Shown here piece by piece: positions 6,326 through 11,815 of a stretch of DNA of 11,815 nucleotides. The position numbers and the translations under genes are program-made. The stretch comes from a bacterium. Lineage in GTDB: Bacteria; Krumholzibacteriota; Krumholzibacteriia; WVZY01. The stretch lies in assembly GCA_027296025.1 (NCBI GenBank), contig JAPUJU010000209.1, positions 1 to 11,815 of the forward strand, written 5' to 3'. The notes below the pieces were generated by a model. That model did not search any database. It was given only the letters and a program-made list of their open reading frames with translations, and was not told the DNA's origin. How positions within the stretch are numbered: position 1 is the stretch's first letter; each line of letters starts with the position of its first letter.

Positions 6326-8725
6326 ATGGCACACAAAACGCTCGCCCCTTTTCTGATTCTTCTCACACACTTTTTCTTTCCCCAGAGTCTATTCGCGGAG
6401 TCCGCAATGGAGCTCCTGGCGGAAAAATCACCACAGAGCCTGCGGGGCGAAAGCATCGACATCGATGATCGATGGAGCGGGTCTCGCCTCCTCGCTCTCT
6501 TCGGCGAGCACAAACTGGCGTACGATGTTCTGCGGCAGCGTGCCTCAGACGAGGTCGTCGATCCCGAGGTCGAGCGGTTTGAGGCGCGGGTGCTGAGCGA
6601 GATAGGGCTGTATCAGCGGGCGGACAGTGTCCTCGCGCTACAGACATACTCGGGCAGCGGCGAGCACTACTACACACTTTGTCTTCAACGCGCGCGCCTG
6701 AACCTGTTGTCCGGGAGGCCGGAACGCGCACTCGAGTTTCTCGCGCTGATCGACTCGATTCCGTTCCCCGCCTTCGAACCATACAAGGATCTCGTTGCGG
6801 TCGAGGCGCTTCGTTCCACCGGACGGTTCGAGGATGCGTGCGATGTTGGTGAGAAGCGGCTCGTGCAGGGTATTCCGCTTTCGCTCTCACCACGCTTTGA
6901 AGAGCAATTGCTGGATACCTACGTGGAGTGGGGAGAGTTCGAGAAAGGCCTCGGATTGATCGAGATTCTGAAGGCGCGGCGTACCCGGTCGTCGAAGCTC
7001 GCCCCGGTTCTGATTGCGGAGGTGGATCTGTTGTTCGTCATCGGCGACACAATCAGAGCTACGGAGCGTGGAATGGCGTTGATGAAGGATCGACGGACCC
7101 GGCATCTGGCTGTGGACATTGCCGAAGCGCTGACACTGAACGTGCCGGTCGATGAGTTTCCAGATGAGGCGCTCCTCGAGATGTGTGGCATGTTCCTTCA
7201 CAAGGGACGTCTCGGCGACGCCAAACGGCTGATCACCGCGCTTGACACGCGCGTCCTCGACCAGAAGGGTCGCGAGCGGCACATGTTGTACCGCGCGGAT
7301 GTGCTGTATCGCGAAAAGAGATACAGCAAATCTTTCAAGCTTCTGCAGAATGAGTTCAGTGAGGATTCGCTCGAACGGACGGCGAAGTTGCTCCGCGCGA
7401 GAATCTTCAGAAAGACCGGCCAGCGGGTTCGCGCCGCCGACGCGTACGTAGCGTTTGCGACATCGTTTCCGTATGACGCCAAAGCGGCTGAAGCGCTCTA
7501 CGTGGCCTCAGAGATGTATCTGCAGAACGGCAACCGCGAGAAAGCGATGAAAATATTCGATCGCGTGATCGATGTCTACCCGACGAACAAGTATGCAAAG
7601 CGCTCTACCATGCACATGGCGTTCTACCACATCGAGCGACGACAATTGGCAGCTGGCGCGTCGATTCTCGAGAAGTCACTGCAACGGAGCGGGCGTACGA
7701 GTGAAGAAATGTTGTATTACCTTTCCGATACCTACCGGCGAATGGGGAAGACGGAGAAAGAGAGCAAGATCGAGGACGAAATCCGGGAAGTAAATCCAAA
7801 TTCTTTCTACCTTGATCCTGCCGTCGAAAGTACGTTCGACCAGCCGATTACGTCCAGCAACGGCCGCGTCGCCCTGTACGGCAGTGGTGGGCTCCTCGAG
7901 TTTCTCAAGATCACATTCGAGCAACGCCAGCGAGCATACACGAGTATTCGCAACGAACTGGGTGCGCTCGAAGACGACGGACGCCTGCAGACCGAAGTGC
8001 GCTACCTTGAGCGGGGGCGCCAGTTCCTGCAGATGGGCTTCCGGGACTGGGCCGAAGTCGAGCTGCACTTTCTGGAAAGCACGCGCCACCTTCCTCCACG
8101 CGTTTCGTTTGAACTCGGGATCCTGTACGACGACTACGCGATTCACTGGAAGAGTGTGCGTTCGTTTCAGCGAGTGTACTACTCGTTCATTCCGAGGAAG
8201 CGCAAGGAGCTCGAGTCCTATTTTGCCGTGCTCATGCATCCGATTCCGTACCCGGCGCTCGTGTTCGAGAACTGTGCCCGGTACGGTGTCTCCCCGCATC
8301 TTGTGTACGCGATGATGCGGAAAGAGAGCATGTTCGACTTGAATGCCGTCTCCCGAGCGGGCGCTATGGGGCTCATGCAGCTCATGCCGTCGACGGGAGA
8401 ACAGGTTGCGATCCGTCTGGGAGTTCCGGACGGTGTGGAGCCGAACCTGTTGTCACCTGATGTAAATCTGACGTTCGGTATCTGGTACGCGTCACACCTG
8501 CTCAATCGTTCGAACGACGATGCGCTGATGATGCTGTCGGCGTACAACGCCGGCTTTGGAAATGCCAAGCGCTGGTTTCGGGGAAGCGAACAGAGCAGCA
8601 TCGCAAAAGTCGATGGGATCGACTACGGAGAAACGAGAGAATATGTCAAACGCGTCGTGGAAGCAGCGCACATATACCACGATTTTTATTTTGTTGGTCA
8701 CGACCGCGGTCCCGTTCCTGATTAG
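6326..8725 (+). CDS. Periplasmic TPR-containing soluble lytic transglycosylase (Slt70-like)
   Basis: Lytic transglycosylases cleave peptidoglycan glycan strands, forming 1,6-anhydromuramic ends. This 799-residue protein starts with a signal peptide: K4, a hydrophobic core PFLILLTHFFFPQSLF and a likely cut after A24 (LFA/ES). Residues about 50-490 are alpha-helical repeats of TPR type, clearest near 385-460 (for example NGNREKAMKIFDRVIDVYP). This matches the superhelical ring of Slt70. The SLT catalytic domain occupies roughly 650-790, with catalytic E667 in RKES, GAMGLMQLMPSTG near 680, NLTFGIWYASHLL, AYNAG (739-743) and ETREYVKRVV. I chose ATG 6326 because it gives a clean signal peptide. 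The frame stays open upstream to a GTG at 6245 inside guaA and a CTG at 6263 behind AGGAGG. Its 3' end overlaps the next gene by 83 nt. Activity is inferred from the intact catalytic motif. Confidence 0.9.
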   Translation: MAHKTLAPFLILLTHFFFPQSLFAESAMELLAEKSPQSLRGESIDIDDRWSGSRLLALFGEHKLAYDVLRQRASDEVVDPEVERFEARVLSEIGLYQRADSVLALQTYSGSGEHYYTLCLQRARLNLLSGRPERALEFLALIDSIPFPAFEPYKDLVAVEALRSTGRFEDACDVGEKRLVQGIPLSLSPRFEEQLLDTYVEWGEFEKGLGLIEILKARRTRSSKLAPVLIAEVDLLFVIGDTIRATERGMALMKDRRTRHLAVDIAEALTLNVPVDEFPDEALLEMCGMFLHKGRLGDAKRLITALDTRVLDQKGRERHMLYRADVLYREKRYSKSFKLLQNEFSEDSLERTAKLLRARIFRKTGQRVRAADAYVAFATSFPYDAKAAEALYVASEMYLQNGNREKAMKIFDRVIDVYPTNKYAKRSTMHMAFYHIERRQLAAGASILEKSLQRSGRTSEEMLYYLSDTYRRMGKTEKESKIEDEIREVNPNSFYLDPAVESTFDQPITSSNGRVALYGSGGLLEFLKITFEQRQRAYTSIRNELGALEDDGRLQTEVRYLERGRQFLQMGFRDWAEVELHFLESTRHLPPRVSFELGILYDDYAIHWKSVRSFQRVYYSFIPRKRKELESYFAVLMHPIPYPALVFENCARYGVSPHLVYAMMRKESMFDLNAVSRAGAMGLMQLMPSTGEQVAIRLGVPDGVEPNLLSPDVNLTFGIWYASHLLNRSNDDALMMLSAYNAGFGNAKRWFRGSEQSSIAKVDGIDYGETREYVKRVVEAAHIYHDFYFVGHDRGPVPD

Positions 8726-10010
8726 GCACGCTTTTGCCGCACAGGACGGCCCGCCGACGACACTGGTGCCGCCGCCGTGGAAACACACTCTGGGACTCAA
8801 CCGTGTTAAGCAGACCCACCTGGGGTTCTATTCCGGTTACAAGAAAAAGTTTTCGGATCCGACCGGCATTGCGGCGGTGAAGTTGGTTTTCAACGACAAG
8901 AGTGGAACTGGTGACGATGATGAGCTCACGGTGTACGGTGTGAACTCCGGGACAGGGGAGATTTTCTATAACAAGTCAATGACGAGCCTCGGCTTCTTCG
9001 GCAAACCCGGTAGCGGTGCTGGCGAGTTCAAAGATGCCGCCGGCGTTGCAGCAGATGCCGCCGGTAATGTGATTGTCGCCGATAAGGGGAACGACCGCGT
9101 CGTGTTCCTCCGAAACCGGGACAACCGGGTATTGCCTGTCAAAGGCATCGATCTCTCCAGCACGGGCACGGCGTTGCGCTCGCCGTCGGGGGTCTGTATC
9201 GAAGACGGATCTGTGTACATCGCTGACACTGGTAATGACCGGATCGTAGTGACGGATCTGTTCGGAAACCTTGTACGGGAATTCACGGGCAACGTAAGAG
9301 CGCCCTTCGCAGTCGCGGCAATTTCGGGCTCGGACTGGAACCACTACGGCTCAAGCTTCGTGGTTGTCACCGATTCGCTCCACCAGCGTTTGACCCAGTT
9401 CGACCTCGAGGGGGAGCCTCTGAGGACATGGGAGTTCCGCGAAGTGTCCGGAAATGATGGTGGCTTCTTCTACGTCGCTGTCGACTACTACTCCAATGTC
9501 TACGTCACCGACACGATCGGTGGCTGCATCTACAAGTTCGATCGGCACCTCCGATATATTACGCGATTTGGCTGCGGTACCGGAACGGGGGAAGACCTGA
9601 TCGAGCCCCGGGGCATCGCGATCTACCGGCGGTTCGGGCAGGTGTTTGTCGCAGAAAAGGCCGGGGCGAGTTACTTCTGGGTCGGTACGGATGTGCGGAA
9701 CATCGTAGTGACATGGCGGCCGCAGCAAGGGTACTTGGAACTCATGGTCAAGTACCTGCTCACGGAGCATTCGGATGTCACGGTCAGCCTGCAGACGGAG
9801 AGCGGAAAGGTAGCGAAGATATTCGAAAAGGAGCGGTTCACGGAATCCGGCCGGGTCACCCGGCGCTTCAAGCTCTACGAGTACGAGCTCCCGTGTCCGG
9901 TTGAGAGTTGCGATTACGTCCTTGTTGTGACAGCCAGGCCAACCTACTCGTCGGTTAACTACCACACGACCGAGCGGCGCGCCCGGATTCGCCGCATGCA
10001 CGGTCGCTAG
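8643..10010 (+). CDS. Secreted NHL-repeat beta-propeller protein
   Basis: The function is unknown. The 455-residue product begins with a signal peptide (K8 and R9, core TIFILLVTTAVPFLI, cut after AFA at 32). Residues about 115-350 contain NHL repeats forming a likely beta-propeller: GEFKDAAGVAADAAGN with ADKGNDRVVF (147-156), SPSGVCIEDG with ADTGNDRIVV (194-203), VTDSLHQRLTQFDLEG (242-257), and VYVTDTIGGCIYKFD (286-300) followed by EPRGIAIYRRFGQVFVAEK. Residues about 355-435 look like a beta-sandwich reminiscent of FlgD-type C-terminal domains (DVTVSLQTESGKVAKIF), and the tail is basic (ERRARIRRMHGR). The ATG at 8643 lies in the +1 frame inside the transglycosylase gene. An upstream in-frame start (8556) would only lengthen the overlap and bury the signal peptide. 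Cotranslation suggests a cell-envelope role, perhaps binding protein or wall; this is inference. Confidence 0.85.
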   Translation: MSNASWKQRTYTTIFILLVTTAVPFLIRHAFAAQDGPPTTLVPPPWKHTLGLNRVKQTHLGFYSGYKKKFSDPTGIAAVKLVFNDKSGTGDDDELTVYGVNSGTGEIFYNKSMTSLGFFGKPGSGAGEFKDAAGVAADAAGNVIVADKGNDRVVFLRNRDNRVLPVKGIDLSSTGTALRSPSGVCIEDGSVYIADTGNDRIVVTDLFGNLVREFTGNVRAPFAVAAISGSDWNHYGSSFVVVTDSLHQRLTQFDLEGEPLRTWEFREVSGNDGGFFYVAVDYYSNVYVTDTIGGCIYKFDRHLRYITRFGCGTGTGEDLIEPRGIAIYRRFGQVFVAEKAGASYFWVGTDVRNIVVTWRPQQGYLELMVKYLLTEHSDVTVSLQTESGKVAKIFEKERFTESGRVTRRFKLYEYELPCPVESCDYVLVVTARPTYSSVNYHTTERRARIRRMHGR

Positions 10011-10054
10011 TTCCTCAGCGGACGGCGATTTCTATCTATCTCCCTCAGGCAAAA

Positions 10055-10079
10055 CGCATTCCGCGTCCTGCCGGAAGCG
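10055..10079 (+). other. Small stem-loop in the intergenic region
   Basis: CGC-A-TTCCG (10055-10063) can pair with CGGAAGCG (10072-10079), giving eight base pairs with one bulged A and an 8-base loop. It follows the NHL gene by 44 nt and has no T-run after it, so it is not a convincing Rho-independent terminator. It could mark the end of the upstream transcript or be a protein-binding palindrome beside the promoter at 10096. Confidence 0.25.
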
Positions 10080-10095
10080 CTCCCCGAACCTTCGT

Positions 10096-10116
10096 TTGGC
10101 CCTATTATTGCTTAAT
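10096..10116 (+). promoter_or_regulatory. Sigma-54 (RpoN) type -24/-12 promoter candidate
   Basis: TTGGCCC-N4-TTGCTT matches the consensus YTGGCACG-N4-TTGCW. The invariant GG (10098-10099) and GC (10110-10111) have exactly 10 bases between them, as required. The mismatches are in the less conserved A and G of the -24 box. The predicted transcript start is near 10123, giving about 85 nt of leader before ATG 10208. No convincing sigma-70 pair competes: TATTAT at 10103 lacks a -35. A sigma-54 promoter would imply an enhancer-binding activator and tight conditional expression of the TPR and J-domain genes. I see no clear activator site. Confidence 0.45.
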
Positions 10117-10194
10117 TTCGACGGATACATGCCCAGCCGGGCAGACATCCGCCACTGTGCCTAACGATATAAATGATAATCACTTACGTCGCCC

Positions 10195-10200
10195 AAGAGG
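10195..10200 (+). promoter_or_regulatory. Shine-Dalgarno that sets the TPR gene start
   Basis: AAGAGG lies 7 nt before ATG 10208. The alternative GTG at 10157 in the same frame has no purine-rich site and would prepend 17 residues of low-complexity character, so ATG 10208 is preferred. Confidence 0.65.
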
Positions 10201-10207
10201 TTTGGCA

Positions 10208-11146
10208 ATGTTCCTAAAGCGATTTTTCAAGTTCATTCCCAGAAACGATTATTCGAAAGCCCTCGATTTGTTCAATGAAGGGCATTACCGAAAGGCCCTC
10301 GCTATTTTGGACGATCTCATGTCGCGCGAGGTCTCGGATGAGAACCTCGACATGCCGACTATTGAGCTTTTCGCATGTGAGTCCCACGTTGCGCTAAGCA
10401 GAGAGAGCCTGAATGAAGGCGACCTGTCCGAGGCACTGCTCGAAATGGAGCGCGCTGTATCGTTGAAACCGGGGTTCGCGGACCTCCGCCACCAACTCGG
10501 AACGCTCTACATGGATTCCGGGAGAGTCGAAGATGCAGCCAAACATTTCGAGAAGGCGCTGGGTATCAATGAGAAATACTTCATGGCAAGAGTCAGTCTC
10601 GCCCGCGCTCAGCACGCTGCCGGCGAGGCGAACTTCGCCGTCCAGTCCCTGAACGTTGCGAGGGAGTCCTGCCCGAAGTTCTACGCTGACAGCCTCTCGG
10701 AACTGACAGAGTTGCTGAAAATTCGCGAAAATGATGACTCCATCAAGCGCGCTTTTCACGAGCTGCTCGAAGAGCGTCCGAGTTCGGCGCAGGTCAGCCG
10801 TGAAGTTGCCATCGAGGCGATCCAGAATGGAAACAATGCGGAGGCAATCCGCGAGCTGAAGAAAGCGATCGCGCTCAAGCCCGACTATGCGGATCTTCAC
10901 AACTACCTGGGCATTGCTTACGGAAACCACGGAGTGTCAGGCGACGCAATCAAGGAATTCGAGGTTGCTCTGAAGATCAATCCTTACTACATGAAGGCGC
11001 GGCTCAATCTCGCACTTGCCCTCTATGACTGCGATCGGTACGAAGAGGCACAGACGCACATCGAGCACGTGCTCGGCGTCAAGCCAGAGAACCAGCTCGC
11101 GTTGAACCTGCAGACCGAACTTGAAGCGGTCATGGATCGGAAGTAG
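10208..11146 (+). CDS. Cytoplasmic TPR-repeat protein
   Basis: I do not recognise a specific family. The 312-residue product has no signal peptide; its N-terminus is short and basic-aromatic (MFLKRFFKFIPR), possibly membrane-touching. A partial TPR spans 15-40 (YSKALDLFNEGHYRKALAIL). Two longer TPR blocks follow, at about 66-155 and 195-300, with diagnostic pairs such as AVSLKPGFADLRHQLGTLY and AIALKPDYADLHNYLGIAY. The two blocks align closely (72-134 against 210-272), so the protein carries an internal duplication. TPR arrays are protein-interaction scaffolds; no catalytic motif is visible. It is first after the 197-nt gap and ends 5 nt before a J-domain/TPR gene, so the two are probably cotranscribed. 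A natural guess is that they share a client or complex. Expression may depend on the -24/-12 promoter upstream. Confidence 0.88.
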   Translation: MFLKRFFKFIPRNDYSKALDLFNEGHYRKALAILDDLMSREVSDENLDMPTIELFACESHVALSRESLNEGDLSEALLEMERAVSLKPGFADLRHQLGTLYMDSGRVEDAAKHFEKALGINEKYFMARVSLARAQHAAGEANFAVQSLNVARESCPKFYADSLSELTELLKIRENDDSIKRAFHELLEERPSSAQVSREVAIEAIQNGNNAEAIRELKKAIALKPDYADLHNYLGIAYGNHGVSGDAIKEFEVALKINPYYMKARLNLALALYDCDRYEEAQTHIEHVLGVKPENQLALNLQTELEAVMDRK

Positions 11147-11151
11147 GTCTC

Positions 11152-11815
11152 ATGGCGAAAAAACCAAAGTTCGTTGATTACTATCAGATACTTCTTGTCT
11201 GGCCTACGGCTTCCGAGGATGCGATCAAGAAGGCGTACTTCAAGTTGGCCAAGCTCCACCATCCGGATGTCGCGAAGGATGGAAGCGAAACGGCGTCTGC
11301 GGAGGAGATTGACTTCAAGTTGATAAACGAGGCGTACGCCGTTTTGAGTGATCAAGTCAAACGGCGGGAGTTCGATGAGCTGCTGAAGTCCAAAGGCGGA
11401 GGTGGACAGCAGAGTACGACCAAGGAAGCGGATCGCCGTTCCGCCAAACTTGCGTTCGAGCAGGCACGCGTCGCTATGAAGCAGAATCGTTACGACAAGG
11501 CCGTGGTTCTACTCGAGAGCGCCGTCAAGTACGATGACTCCAACCCGGCGTACTTCAGCTCGTTCGGGTTCGCCCTGGGCGCGCTCAGCACACGGCTCCA
11601 CGAGGCACGTGATATGTGCAAGAAGGCGATCGAAATGGAATTCTACAATGCAGACTACCACGCCAACCTGGGGTTCGTGTACTACCAGGCCGGATTGAAG
11701 AGCACCTCCGTCGAGAGTTTCACCGAAGCCCTCAAATGGGATCCAGATCATGCTCTCGCCCTCAAGTACCTCAATCGTGGTGCCGGGAATGGGAAAAAGA
11801 GGATCTTCGATACGG
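11152..11815 (+). CDS. J-domain (DnaJ-like) protein with TPR region (3' end beyond window)
   Basis: ATG 11152 opens a frame that stays open for 221 codons to the right edge. Residues about 8-78 are a J-domain: YYQILLVWPTASEDAIKKAY, then the Hsp70-activating HPD tripeptide at 37-39 (KLHHPDV), and INEAYAVLSD with REFDELL. A Gly-rich linker (KGGGGQQSTT, 81-90) leads to TPR-like helices at about 97-205 (AFEQARVAMKQNRYDKAVVL, HANLGFVYYQAGLKSTSVESF). There is no sign up to the edge of the DnaJ zinc-finger or C-terminal substrate domains, so this is a class C J-protein rather than DnaJ itself. It likely recruits DnaK to whatever the TPRs hold. The start lies 5 nt after the TPR gene, with GTAGGT overlapping that gene's stop, consistent with coupling. 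The function is not further predictable. Confidence 0.9.
   Translation, partial: MAKKPKFVDYYQILLVWPTASEDAIKKAYFKLAKLHHPDVAKDGSETASAEEIDFKLINEAYAVLSDQVKRREFDELLKSKGGGGQQSTTKEADRRSAKLAFEQARVAMKQNRYDKAVVLLESAVKYDDSNPAYFSSFGFALGALSTRLHEARDMCKKAIEMEFYNADYHANLGFVYYQAGLKSTSVESFTEALKWDPDHALALKYLNRGAGNGKKRIFDT

Noticed and set aside
10055..10079. Rho-independent terminator after the NHL gene
   Set aside because: The stem is short with a bulge and there is no following T-run. It is kept only as an unexplained stem-loop.
10171..10190. Fur-box-like sequence AATGATAATCACTTAC in the TPR leader
   Set aside because: One half site (TGATAAT) is perfect but the other matches only about 3 of 7 positions, and it lies downstream of the predicted transcript start. 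Chance in an AT-rich patch is likely.

Overview
The window (11,815 bases) reads almost entirely on the + strand and is GC-rich, with G/C-ending codons preferred in every gene. Starts are mixed (ATG and GTG) and several are preceded by AGGAGG-like Shine-Dalgarno sites, so this is bacterial chromosome. I see no insertion sequence, phage gene, tRNA, rRNA or CRISPR. Periplasmic NHL-repeat proteins, a possible FlgD-like C-terminal domain, TPR/J-domain proteins and a -24/-12 (sigma-54) type promoter would fit an uncultured, probably Gram-negative (diderm) lineage such as the FCB or Gemmatimonadota-like groups. That placement is inference and I cannot name a species.

Layout. (1) Positions 2-1537: a ComEC/Rec2-type membrane channel, open at the left edge and lacking the C-terminal metallo-beta-lactamase domain. 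(2) Positions 1600-6254: a tight purine cluster, purN-purC-purH-guaA, with an extended -10 promoter candidate and a strong SD directly after comEC. Gene junctions are 2 nt apart, 4 nt overlapping and 7 nt apart. The cluster supplies GAR formylation, SAICAR synthesis, the last two steps to IMP, and conversion of XMP to GMP. (3) Positions 6326-10010: two exported proteins. The first is a TPR-rich soluble lytic transglycosylase of the Slt70 type. The second is a secreted NHL-repeat beta-propeller protein whose signal peptide is encoded inside the 3' end of the transglycosylase gene (83-nt overlap). (4) Positions 10011-10207: the largest non-coding gap (197 nt). It holds a small stem-loop and a good sigma-54-type promoter candidate. 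(5) Positions 10208-11815: a cytoplasmic TPR protein, then 5 nt later a J-domain (DnaJ-like) plus TPR protein that runs off the right edge.

The purine genes are ordinary in sequence, apart from an unusual His in the glutaminase motif of GuaA and altered motifs in the PurH cyclohydrolase domain. The least explained part is the right-hand TPR / J-domain-TPR pair under a possible sigma-54 promoter. The transglycosylase-NHL overlap is the other place that deserves a second look.
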